Shown: piece by piece, positions 34,856 to 43,537 of the stretch
How the letters are laid out: every line of letters starts with the position of its first letter
Numbering within the stretch: the stretch's first letter is position 1
Source: an uncultured Lachnospiraceae bacterium
GTDB lineage: Bacteria > Bacillota > Clostridia > Lachnospirales > Lachnospiraceae
DNA length: 62,184 nucleotides
Direction: 5' to 3'
NCBI GenBank assembly: GCA_944384155.1
Contig: CALWSG010000026.1
Span: 1-62,184, forward strand
The notes under the pieces: generated by a model
Seen by the model: the letters and a program-made list of their open reading frames with translations, nothing else
Database searches by the model: none
What the model was told of the DNA's origin: nothing
Made by a program: the position numbers and the translations under genes

Positions 34856-36931
34856 ATGAAGAAGATTTCAAGAAAAATTGCGTTTTTGCTTGCATCTTTA
34901 GTCATAGCCCTTATGGCAGTGGAGCCTGTTTCGGTAAGTGCAAAGGTTCCATACAGAACATACACGGAAAACGGCTATGGTGAATATGTAGAGACACAGA
35001 CGGCATATATACCAACAAATACAATTATTAAAATCGTAAACAGTGCAGAGGGTGAAGAGGACCTTATGCTTAACGGTCCGGAAGACATTAAGGTTGAAGG
35101 AGATAAAATATATATTGCAGACACAAACAATTCCCAGATTGTTGTGTGTGACCTTCAGGGAAACCTTATTGATATATTCGGAGATGACATATTATCAGAT
35201 CCTAAAGGTATATTCGTAACTGACGAGTATATTTACGTAGCTGATGAAACATATGAAAGCAGACGTGAAGGTGCGGTTATTCTCTTTGACCATGATGGCA
35301 ATTATGTAAGAGAATACGGAAAGCCGGATGATGTTTTGTATGGAAACTCAAGATTTCAGCCCCAAAAGCTCATAGTAGATTCGGCAGGCAATATGTATAT
35401 TGTAAGTAAAGGTAATTCCAACGGTGTAATTCAGATTTCACCTACAGACGGAGGAACCTTCCTTGGATATTTTGGTACAAACGCAACTGAGGTATCTGCA
35501 ATGAGAGTGCTTTTAAGCATAATACTTACGGATGCACAGGAGGCAACATTGATGGGCAACAGACCGGTCAGTGTTAACAATATATCCATCGACTCAAAAG
35601 GACTTATATATACATTGACATCTGCAAATGTATCTCAGTCAATAAAGAAGCTTAATATAGCAGGAACCAATCTTTTTACGGCAGATTTTTATCCTACCGC
35701 ACCCGTTACAGTGGCTGTAGGTCAGTATGACAACATATATGTAGGAACAAGCGGCGGATTTATATATGAGTATACAAGTGAAGGTTCATGTCTGTTTGTA
35801 TTTGGCGGAAAAGATCAGAGCGAGTATCGTGTAGGTCTTTTTAATACATTAAGTGCTCTTGATGTTGATGATGAGGATAAGATATATGTACTTGACTCAG
35901 AGGCAAATGAAATTCAGGTTTTTGAGCCTACGGAATTTACAGATTTAATTCACAGCTCCCTTGTTTTATATTCAAGAGGTCTTTATACACAGAGTAAGGA
36001 GCCCCTTGAGCAGGTTATAAGAATGAATGGTCTGTTTGATTATGCTAATCAGGCTATGGCACAGGCACTTTTCTATGAAGGTGATTATGATCAGGCAATG
36101 GATTATTACAGACTGGCAAAGGACAAAGAGGGCTATTCAGAAGCTTTTTGGGAAGTTCGTAACGTATGGCTTAACAAGTATGTAATATGGCTTATAGCAA
36201 TAATAGTATTACTGGTTGTCTTAAAGAAAGTATCTTCCTTTGCAGACAGAAAATGGGGTATTTATAACCCTGTAAGAAAGGCTACCGAAGGCTTAAGAAG
36301 CAAAATGCTTTATAAGCGTCTGGCATATGCCAAGACATATATGAGGCATCCTTTTGACGGAACATACGGTGTTAAGCGTGAGGGAATGAAGTCTTATCTG
36401 TCAGCAGGCATACTTGTTGCAATATTTATATTATTTAATATTATTTATAAGTATTTCTGCGGATTTATATTTAAGACGCAGAAGGACGGAAGATATGAAA
36501 TACCAAGTGATATTTTAATTGTTTTAGGTATATTGATATTTGCTTCGGCAGTTACATATCTTGTATGTACAATTAATGACGGTGAAGGAAGATTTAAGGA
36601 AATCCTTTGCGGATATGTATATTCACTTACACCTTATATAATATTTAAACCGTTTATGTTTGTCTTAAGTATGGTACTTACAAACAACGAAGCTTTCATT
36701 ATGGAGTTTGCAAATTTAATAGTGATAACGTGGGTTATCATATTAATATTCCTGTCAGTGAAAGAAATTAATAATTATTCGGTTAAAGAAACATTTAAGG
36801 TTATCGGACTTACATTTTTTACAGCGTTTGTGTTTATATTAATAGCATTTGTTATTTATATTCTTGCTGCACAGGTTGTAGGATTTATAACTTCAATCTA
36901 TGGAGAGGTGGTGTATCGAATTGGTAATTAA
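34856..36931 (+). CDS. NHL beta-propeller-Yip1 membrane fusion protein
   Basis: A 691-residue protein. The signal peptide ends near SVSA (residue 29). Residues about 60-365 contain NHL/beta-propeller repeats (DIKVEGDKIYIADTNNSQIV, GIFVTDEYIYVADE, ALDVDDEDKIYVLDSEANEI). A short TPR-like helical stretch follows (about 375-430, ALFYEGDYDQAMDYYRLAKD). The first membrane helix lies at about 443-461. Five further helices (about 513-539, 552-573, 586-608, 618-636, 649-676) fit a Yip1-family membrane domain. The propeller would face outside while the Yip1 part is buried. Placed between the two permease pairs, it probably belongs to the import machinery, perhaps as a dock or sensor. The function is not established. 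Confidence 0.8.
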   Translation: MKKISRKIAFLLASLVIALMAVEPVSVSAKVPYRTYTENGYGEYVETQTAYIPTNTIIKIVNSAEGEEDLMLNGPEDIKVEGDKIYIADTNNSQIVVCDLQGNLIDIFGDDILSDPKGIFVTDEYIYVADETYESRREGAVILFDHDGNYVREYGKPDDVLYGNSRFQPQKLIVDSAGNMYIVSKGNSNGVIQISPTDGGTFLGYFGTNATEVSAMRVLLSIILTDAQEATLMGNRPVSVNNISIDSKGLIYTLTSANVSQSIKKLNIAGTNLFTADFYPTAPVTVAVGQYDNIYVGTSGGFIYEYTSEGSCLFVFGGKDQSEYRVGLFNTLSALDVDDEDKIYVLDSEANEIQVFEPTEFTDLIHSSLVLYSRGLYTQSKEPLEQVIRMNGLFDYANQAMAQALFYEGDYDQAMDYYRLAKDKEGYSEAFWEVRNVWLNKYVIWLIAIIVLLVVLKKVSSFADRKWGIYNPVRKATEGLRSKMLYKRLAYAKTYMRHPFDGTYGVKREGMKSYLSAGILVAIFILFNIIYKYFCGFIFKTQKDGRYEIPSDILIVLGILIFASAVTYLVCTINDGEGRFKEILCGYVYSLTPYIIFKPFMFVLSMVLTNNEAFIMEFANLIVITWVIILIFLSVKEINNYSVKETFKVIGLTFFTAFVFILIAFVIYILAAQVVGFITSIYGEVVYRIGN

Positions 36932-39440
36932 TAAAAAGATGAAAAGACTGTTATGCCTTGCTCTTGTTTGTTTGATGCTGACACCAATCATTTCGTTTGC
37001 AACAACGGACAGTACTGATGCAAACACGGAAAATACAGGGGACACAACGGTTGATAACAATACCGATGTAACAACTGATGACACAACAGCAGGTAATACT
37101 GTGACAACAACAACCGAGGGAACATGGATTGATACAGGAAAATCCAATGCATCGGAAGCAGCCACAGTACCTGAGGAAGATGTTCTTGCGGAAAAAGAAT
37201 TTTTAAATCTTCCGTATTATGAAAGACAGGCAATTTCAAAAGAACAGGCTATAGTGGCAACATCAAAGGAAGATATTGAGGGTCACAGCTATGTATGCTC
37301 AGGCGGAGGGTATGAATTATACTTATATGAGGAAAAAATGAGTATAATCATAAGAGATGAGGAAACAGGAGCAATATTACGCTCAACTCTTACACCAACA
37401 CAGGCAGTGGCAAGAAATTATACACAGACCATGTATGATACTGTTACAAGCGGTGTACTTGTTCAGCCTATAACTTACAATAAAGATGCCTCAACATCAA
37501 GATTCGGTAATTATGCCACAGGTATACTTACACCGTTAAAGGAAGGATATGTAAGTACTGAGGAGCTTAAGGAAGACGGAAAGGTTGTAGGATTTACGGC
37601 TCATATTAATTTTACTGAATATGGTTTTGAGTTTGACATAATCGTAAAATTAACTGAAGAGGGAGCTCTTTCATGGGAAATTCCTGAGGATACCATTAAG
37701 GAAACAAATGAAAATTATCTTATGGCAGACTTGTATGTATTTCCTCTTTTAGGATATACAGACAGAGGTGACAGAGATGGATATATGATACTTCCTGACG
37801 GAAACGGAATAACAATAGATTATGACGATTATTTCCAGGATGGAGAGCCAAAGTACAAGACGGCTTACTTAAAGCGTGTATACGGCTCAGATGTAGGACT
37901 TTCAGGAATATCACAGACAACAACCCTGGGAGATACACTGGAAAGCTCAAGAGACTTTACAACAAGCTCAGAGGAAATAACAATACCATACTTTGGCGTG
38001 GTACATTCCGATACTCAGATAGCAATGGTTGGTATCATAGAAGAGGGTGAATATGGCGGATATATTCACGGTATGATAAATGGTATTAACAGAAGCTTTG
38101 AAAACTATGTATCCACAAGGTTTGAGTACAGAACATTATACCAGGAATTTATGGATAATGTGGGAAGCTCAGAGAGATGGAAAACTTCTGAAGGCAGAAT
38201 GATAGGGAACATAAAGGTTACATATCTTCTTACAAGCGGTGAAGATGCTACATATTCAGGACTTGCAAATAAGCTTAGAAGTCATTTGTTAAATACAGGG
38301 ATTATAAATGCGAATGAAGATCAGGAATTTGATGTAAGGCTTGATTTTCTTGGAGTAGACAAAGAAAACTTTATGGTATTCAGAAGAAATGTAGTTGCAA
38401 CTACAGCAGAAGATATAAGAGATATATTAGGTCAGCTTTCAGAGCTTGGAGTTACAAATGTGCTGGCAGTATATGAGGGCTGGCAGGATGATGGTGTATA
38501 TAATGTTCCTATATATGAGTTTGATGCAGACAGTGATGTGGGAGGAAATAAGGCTATAGAAGAGCTGATTAGTGATTTGGAGGAAGGTGGAACCGTAAGT
38601 CTTTATTTAATGCAGGATATGCTTACAATCAATACCTCCATGACAAGCTCAGTATATACATCAATTAACGGATATACAGGAAAGACATATGAGAGATACG
38701 AAATGTACAATGAGGTGTTTACAACATTCAGGTATTTATATCCTCATAAGTCGGAAGAGTATATTAAAGACATTACCAATGACTTCTTAGACAGCGGAAT
38801 TAAGAATGCAGCCTTTAGTGGAATATCAGATAATATGTTTGTATATATATATGATAAGAAAGAATATACAAGACAGGATACAATGGAGCATTATGCAAAT
38901 GCCATTAAGGATAGCAAAGATAATGGAATGAGCATAATATTAGAATCGCCATATATGTATTTATGGAAATATACAGATGCATATCTTGATTTTACAATAG
39001 GTTCATCTATGTATGTATATGCTTCACATGAGATACCGTTCCTGTCATCAGTGCTTAAAGGTTCATTGAAAATGTATTCAGAGTATATAAATTTTGAAGC
39101 TAACAGTACGGAATATTTCTTAAAGCTGGTGGAGACAGGCGTTTTGCCTTCATTCCTCATAACAAAGGAAAGTCCTGAAGTGCTTCAGTATACAAATTCA
39201 AACTGGAATTATTCATCTGAGTATGACAAATACGAGGATACTATTGCTGAATATTATTCAAAGCTTAAGGAAGTAAATGATAAGGTTCAGGGTGAATATA
39301 TTGTTAATCATGAAAAGTTAGATAGTGATGTAAGCATAACAACTTACAGCAACGGGGTTAAGGTGTATGTTAACTTCTCAGATGTCGATGTTACAGTTGA
39401 TGGCATGACTATCGAAGCAGAATCATATAGTGTAAGGTAG
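36921..39440 (+). CDS. DUF5696-type exported protein, candidate glycosidase
   Basis: An 839-residue secreted protein. TTG 36921 lies nine bases after GGAGAGGTGG and gives a good signal peptide ending near ISFA; an ATG at 36900 precedes that site. The 3' end of the upstream gene overlaps by 11 bases. A Thr/Asp-rich low-complexity stretch follows. Residues about 100-380 look like a beta-supersandwich (GGYELYLYEEKMSIII, YGFEFDIIVKLTEEGALSWE). Residues about 430-740 look like a TIM barrel (VTNVLAVYEGWQDDG, GTVSLYLMQD, MSIILESPYMYLWKY). The C-terminal stretch YSNGVKVYVNFSDVDVTVDG resembles the end beta-domain of many glycosidases. The DUF5696 assignment is from memory; the enzyme role is inferred from layout and context. 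Confidence 0.72.
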   Translation: MVINKKMKRLLCLALVCLMLTPIISFATTDSTDANTENTGDTTVDNNTDVTTDDTTAGNTVTTTTEGTWIDTGKSNASEAATVPEEDVLAEKEFLNLPYYERQAISKEQAIVATSKEDIEGHSYVCSGGGYELYLYEEKMSIIIRDEETGAILRSTLTPTQAVARNYTQTMYDTVTSGVLVQPITYNKDASTSRFGNYATGILTPLKEGYVSTEELKEDGKVVGFTAHINFTEYGFEFDIIVKLTEEGALSWEIPEDTIKETNENYLMADLYVFPLLGYTDRGDRDGYMILPDGNGITIDYDDYFQDGEPKYKTAYLKRVYGSDVGLSGISQTTTLGDTLESSRDFTTSSEEITIPYFGVVHSDTQIAMVGIIEEGEYGGYIHGMINGINRSFENYVSTRFEYRTLYQEFMDNVGSSERWKTSEGRMIGNIKVTYLLTSGEDATYSGLANKLRSHLLNTGIINANEDQEFDVRLDFLGVDKENFMVFRRNVVATTAEDIRDILGQLSELGVTNVLAVYEGWQDDGVYNVPIYEFDADSDVGGNKAIEELISDLEEGGTVSLYLMQDMLTINTSMTSSVYTSINGYTGKTYERYEMYNEVFTTFRYLYPHKSEEYIKDITNDFLDSGIKNAAFSGISDNMFVYIYDKKEYTRQDTMEHYANAIKDSKDNGMSIILESPYMYLWKYTDAYLDFTIGSSMYVYASHEIPFLSSVLKGSLKMYSEYINFEANSTEYFLKLVETGVLPSFLITKESPEVLQYTNSNWNYSSEYDKYEDTIAEYYSKLKEVNDKVQGEYIVNHEKLDSDVSITTYSNGVKVYVNFSDVDVTVDGMTIEAESYSVR

Positions 39441-39450
39441 GTGAGACAAG

Positions 39451-40719
39451 ATGAAATCAACAAAATCAGACAATTTAGAAGTTAAGAAAGAGACTAAGGC
39501 ATCGGAGGTTGAGGAAAAGGCAGTTCATATGGCTGCCGATTCCTCACCGGAAGGTGAAAATAATACAGACGGCAAAGAGCATAAGAAAGAAAAGAAAAAG
39601 AAATATACCGTGGAAGAACTCCTTAATCAGGAAGGCCGTATGGAACTTTATGATGAATACGGAAGAAAGAAGAAGATTAAGGTAAAGGTAAAAACGGGAA
39701 AGCTGAAAAAGAGAGAGGCGAGAATAGGATATATTTTCACAGCTCCTTATATGATAGGTGTTCTTGTATTTTTGCTGTATTCTGTTATTATGTCTGTTGT
39801 ATATACATTTTATAATGTTTATTACCATGCATCAGGCGATAAGATTATGGACTTTAGAGGCTTTTACTATTATCAGAGAGTTTTTGAAAAAGAAACTGAT
39901 TTGTTAATAAATCTGGGTTCATTATCAATAAAGCTTTTAATGGCAGTTCCACTTATAGTAGTATTTTCACTTTTAATGGCAATGCTTCTTAATATGAAAA
40001 TTCGTGGAAAGGGAATATTCAGAACTATTTATTTCCTTCCGGTTATTATAGTAAGCGGACCTGTTATGACACAGATTACAAGCGAAACAAGCAGTATACA
40101 GGCAGTGGATTTAACCACTATTCAAAATGTACTGCTGTCGGTGCTGCCTACATGGCTTGCAGAGGGAGTTACCTTTATTTTCTCAAATATTTTGCTTTTG
40201 CTGTGGTATTCGGGAGTTCAGATATTGATTTTCCTTGCAGCACTGCAAAAGATTGATACCTCATTATATGAGGCAGCAAAAATCGATGGTGGTTCAGGCT
40301 GGGAATGCTTTTGGAAGATTACGCTTCCTACAATTAAGCCAATGCTTTTGCTTAATGCTTTGTATACGGTAGTATTTTTATCACAGGATACACTGATAAG
40401 CCCTATTATCAGCAGAATTTCCGAGGTTATGCAGAATAACAATGAAGGATACGGATATACGTCTACATTTGCACTTTTGTACTCAGCAATAATTCTTGTA
40501 TTTGTTGGTGTTGTTGCACTTGCATTTAAGCCGAGAAAGGATCTTTATGAAAAACAGATAAGAAGAACCAAGAAGCTTGAGAAAAAGACAAGAAAGAACC
40601 TTGCTAAGCATCAAAAGCAGTTAATAAAGAATGAGATTAAACTTCAGAAGGCAGTAGAAAAAGAGAAGAAGATGATAGCTGCAGGAAAAGATTTGAAGGG
40701 AGGAAATTTCGATGAGTAA
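39451..40719 (+). CDS. Sugar ABC transporter permease (MalF type) with Lys-rich extensions, second pair
   Basis: A 422-residue permease, longer than the usual 290-310. Residues 1-90 are a charged cytosolic extension rich in Lys and Glu (GKEHKKEKKKKYTVEELLNQ). Six helices follow from AYIF-like residues at about 93 on, with the EAA loop EAAKIDGGSGWECFWKITLP. The C-terminus adds another 60 residues of basic, coiled-coil-like sequence (RRTKKLEKKTRKNLAKHQKQ). It starts 10 bases after the DUF5696 gene and overlaps the next permease by eight bases. The extensions may bind a shared ATPase, nucleic acid or the membrane; this is unknown. Confidence 0.9.
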   Translation: MKSTKSDNLEVKKETKASEVEEKAVHMAADSSPEGENNTDGKEHKKEKKKKYTVEELLNQEGRMELYDEYGRKKKIKVKVKTGKLKKREARIGYIFTAPYMIGVLVFLLYSVIMSVVYTFYNVYYHASGDKIMDFRGFYYYQRVFEKETDLLINLGSLSIKLLMAVPLIVVFSLLMAMLLNMKIRGKGIFRTIYFLPVIIVSGPVMTQITSETSSIQAVDLTTIQNVLLSVLPTWLAEGVTFIFSNILLLLWYSGVQILIFLAALQKIDTSLYEAAKIDGGSGWECFWKITLPTIKPMLLLNALYTVVFLSQDTLISPIISRISEVMQNNNEGYGYTSTFALLYSAIILVFVGVVALAFKPRKDLYEKQIRRTKKLEKKTRKNLAKHQKQLIKNEIKLQKAVEKEKKMIAAGKDLKGGNFDE

Positions 40720-41725
40720 GCCGGAAAAAGAAAAAAAGGTAAAAACTAAAAAAGAAAAAAGAAAAAAAGAAAAGACTCCCTTTACTAAAGAGAAATTTAG
40801 AAAAATAATGTTTGGAACAAAGGATGACATGGGGCTATTGAAAAAAATAGCAGTTTATGTTATACTGATATGTGTTGGATTTATGTTTTTATCACCTGTA
40901 GTGAAGGTATTTTCAACCAGTTTAATGTCACTTTCAGACTTGCTTGATTCTGCTATTAACTGGATACCATCCTCATTGAACTGGGATAATTACAAAAATG
41001 CAGCTATTGCTATGGATTACGGAAAGGCAATAAAAGACAGCCTTATTATTTCGCTTATTCCAACAATTATAAACGTTGTAGTATGTTCCGTAATCGGATA
41101 TGGATTTGCAAGGTATAATTTTAAATTAAAAGGTGTATTGTTTGCATTTGTAATATTATCATTTGTACTTCCGCAGCAGCTTATACTTACACCACAGTAT
41201 GAGCTTTATGCAAGGCTGGGACTTACAGGCTCCATACTTCCTTTTATAATTCCGACATTATTCGGACAGGGAATTAATGCATCCATATTTATATTGATTG
41301 CATGGTCATTCTTTAAGCAGATACCCGGTGCGTTAATGGAGGCTGCACAGATAGACGGAGCAGGACATGCAAAGCAGTTCTTTAAAATAGCCATACCGTC
41401 ATCAATAGGAGCACTTGTGGTTATATTCCTGTTCTCCTTTGTATGGTATTGGAATGAGGATTATTTAACGTCACTTTATTTATATAATTCAACATCACAG
41501 GCATCATATCAGTTTACGCCTGTTGTAAATCAGCTTGGTATATTTAACAGTGTATTTGACCAGGCAAGTTCATCAGCAGGTTCAGATGTAACAACATCAT
41601 ATGCTAATACGGGTATGAGAATGGCAGCGACAATACTTGCAATAGCACCTTTACTGCTTATCTACTTCATATTGCAGAAGCAGTTTGTAGAAAGCGTTGA
41701 CCGTGCAGGTATAACAGGTGAATAA
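40712..41725 (+). CDS. Sugar ABC transporter permease (MalG type), second pair
   Basis: A 337-residue permease. An N-terminal Lys-rich stretch of about 45 residues (KPEKEKKVKTKKEKRKKEK) precedes six predicted helices. The EAA motif EAAQIDGAGHAKQFFKIAIP is intact. ATG 40712 overlaps the previous stop in ATGAGTAA and follows GGGAGG, indicating coupled translation. Like its partner it has a longer, more basic cytosolic N-terminus than typical MalG proteins. It presumably works with the lipoprotein binding protein encoded next. Confidence 0.92.
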   Translation: MSKPEKEKKVKTKKEKRKKEKTPFTKEKFRKIMFGTKDDMGLLKKIAVYVILICVGFMFLSPVVKVFSTSLMSLSDLLDSAINWIPSSLNWDNYKNAAIAMDYGKAIKDSLIISLIPTIINVVVCSVIGYGFARYNFKLKGVLFAFVILSFVLPQQLILTPQYELYARLGLTGSILPFIIPTLFGQGINASIFILIAWSFFKQIPGALMEAAQIDGAGHAKQFFKIAIPSSIGALVVIFLFSFVWYWNEDYLTSLYLYNSTSQASYQFTPVVNQLGIFNSVFDQASSSAGSDVTTSYANTGMRMAATILAIAPLLLIYFILQKQFVESVDRAGITGE

Positions 41726-41792
41726 TAGAAAGGCAGTAATTTTAATTAGTGTATATTATTATTTGCCGGGTATGTATTTATACATAGGGATT

Positions 41793-41823
41793 AATACATT
41801 GTACCGGACAGTACATATGTATT
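41793..41823 (+). promoter_or_regulatory. intercistronic stem-loop before the binding-protein gene
   Basis: AATACATTGTAC pairs with GTACATATGTATT (one bulged base) around loop CGGACA, 45 bases before the start of the second binding protein. No T-run follows. Such stems between permease and binding-protein genes often raise binding-protein levels by shielding mRNA from decay. The remaining 41726-41792 holds a near-palindrome TATGTATTTATACATA and no gene. Confidence 0.6.
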
Positions 41824-41868
41824 CCAAATATAAAAAAAGGGAAAATTATAAAGAAGGAGGATTGTGTT

Positions 41869-43455
41869 ATGGCAAAAAGAATTAAGAAGTCTTTATGTTT
41901 ACTTCTTACCGTAACAATGATGGCTACATTATTTGTAGGATGCGGCAGCAGCGGCGGCGGTTCATCTACGACAAAAGCGACACTTAAAGCATTTGATGAT
42001 GAAACTCCGATGACATTGGGATATGCTTATTGGGAGGATCAGTATGTTGTGGAATCTTTAGTGGAAGGCTGGAATGCTGAGCATCCAAATGCAACTCTTA
42101 ACCAGAAGATGACTACAGATTTAACAACACATAATCAGGATATTATTAATCTTGCAGCATCTAAGAGCGTACCTGATGTTTTCTGGGTACTTGGTACTCC
42201 TGAAAACATGATTAACAAAGGTCTTTTATATGACATGAGTCTTATGTGGGATGCAGATCCTGACACAAAGAATGTCATTGGCGGTGTTAATGAATTTGAA
42301 CTTGGTAAGTTCGGAACAAACGGAAAGTGGACAACACCTGTTAAGTTCTTCCCAACAGTAATGTTCCTTAACCTTACAACATTCAAGACATTAAACCATG
42401 AAATGCCTTCTACAGACTGGACATGGGAAGAGTTCGAGGAAGTAGTTGAAGAGATGTCACATGACAAGTATTTTGGTATTTCAGAGGCATGTACAGTTAT
42501 TACATTATATCCTATAGCAAACGATCCTGATTGTATCGGTGAGTTTGGCTGGAATGGTGAAGAATTTGACTTAACAGACTGGGCATACGGACTTGAGCTT
42601 GAGAAGACATTTATTGAGAAGAACTGGAAGGCTCCTGTAGCAGGAACAGAAGAAGGCGATGCAATAATCACAAGCGAGTACGGCGGAATTCAGCCACAGG
42701 ATAATGGTTATGCAGCTATTAGAACTGACCATTGGTGGTGCTGGGAAAGATTCTGGAATGATCATTCATTCTATGAATACAATACATTCTTTGTACCATA
42801 TACAATACCTCATACAGAGGAAAATGCAGACAGCACAAACATGTTTGCAACAATAGACTTTGGTGCAATTTCATCTATGTCAGAGCATCCGCTTGAAGCA
42901 TACTACTTACTTAAGTATATGACATGGGGAGCTGACGGATGGAACTGGAAGCTTGACCATTATACAGAGATTCATGAAAAAGCTATTATCCAGAGCGGCG
43001 GTAATCCGGATGAGTTTGAGATAGGTAATGCAGATGATACTACAGGCGGTGAGGTAATTAACAACTGTCCTATTACTCTTGACGAGGAAGTATGGGCTAA
43101 GTATGAGGCACTTCATCCAAATGCAGAGAGCGGCGATCCTATAGCAGATAAGCTGGTAGCAGCAGGACTTTCAGAGACAGCCAGAATAGAAGTATTTGAG
43201 GACTTCTGGGAGAACGTAAAGGCCGGAAAATGGACATGTTACGGTTCACAGCAGATTCCGGGATTTGATACATTCCTTTATGACTACTATTTTGAGAATG
43301 AGTTTATTGCAGGATATGCAGGTGTAGAGGAAGCAGTTATTAACGGTAGCGGTACAGCAGATGACTATGTAGAAGATTTGACCAACAAGGCTAACGAGTT
43401 GGCAGATGAATACAAGGGAATTCTGAACCAGCAGATTACAAATACCGGAAACTAA
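41869..43455 (+). CDS. Lipoprotein sugar-binding protein of the ABC importer (family 1)
   Basis: A 528-residue exported lipoprotein with lipobox LFVGC at about residues 22-26, followed by a Gly/Ser-rich tether. The family-1 solute-binding fold follows (MTLGYAYWEDQYVVESLVEG, NLAASKSVPDVFWVLGTPEN, then DWTWEEFEEVVEEM). Aromatic residues are plentiful along the cleft region (DHWWCWERFWNDHSFYEY), fitting sugar stacking. Translation starts at ATG 41869 after AAGGAGGA. It closes the import array, downstream of the second permease pair, and is followed by a very strong terminator and then the GH36 gene. Confidence 0.92.
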   Translation: MAKRIKKSLCLLLTVTMMATLFVGCGSSGGGSSTTKATLKAFDDETPMTLGYAYWEDQYVVESLVEGWNAEHPNATLNQKMTTDLTTHNQDIINLAASKSVPDVFWVLGTPENMINKGLLYDMSLMWDADPDTKNVIGGVNEFELGKFGTNGKWTTPVKFFPTVMFLNLTTFKTLNHEMPSTDWTWEEFEEVVEEMSHDKYFGISEACTVITLYPIANDPDCIGEFGWNGEEFDLTDWAYGLELEKTFIEKNWKAPVAGTEEGDAIITSEYGGIQPQDNGYAAIRTDHWWCWERFWNDHSFYEYNTFFVPYTIPHTEENADSTNMFATIDFGAISSMSEHPLEAYYLLKYMTWGADGWNWKLDHYTEIHEKAIIQSGGNPDEFEIGNADDTTGGEVINNCPITLDEEVWAKYEALHPNAESGDPIADKLVAAGLSETARIEVFEDFWENVKAGKWTCYGSQQIPGFDTFLYDYYFENEFIAGYAGVEEAVINGSGTADDYVEDLTNKANELADEYKGILNQQITNTGN

Positions 43456-43490
43456 AAAAACATAAAGTAATAATTAATATTTAATCCCTT

Positions 43491-43521
43491 CCTCCCACAG
43501 GAAACTGTGGGAGGTTTTTTT
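43491..43521 (+). terminator. strong intrinsic terminator just before the GH36 gene
   Basis: CCTCCCACAG (43491-43500), tetraloop GAAA and CTGTGGGAGG (43505-43514) form a perfect ten-pair GC-rich stem followed by seven T residues. It ends only 16 bases before the GH36 start, with no promoter between them, so GH36 may depend on readthrough. Confidence 0.92.
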
Positions 43522-43537
43522 AAGAAAGGAGTAAGGT

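Noticed and set aside
42135..42671. 178-codon open frame on the minus strand opposite the second binding protein
   Set aside because: It lies wholly inside a clear coding gene, has low-complexity Ser-rich translation and no ribosome site. It is a shadow frame.
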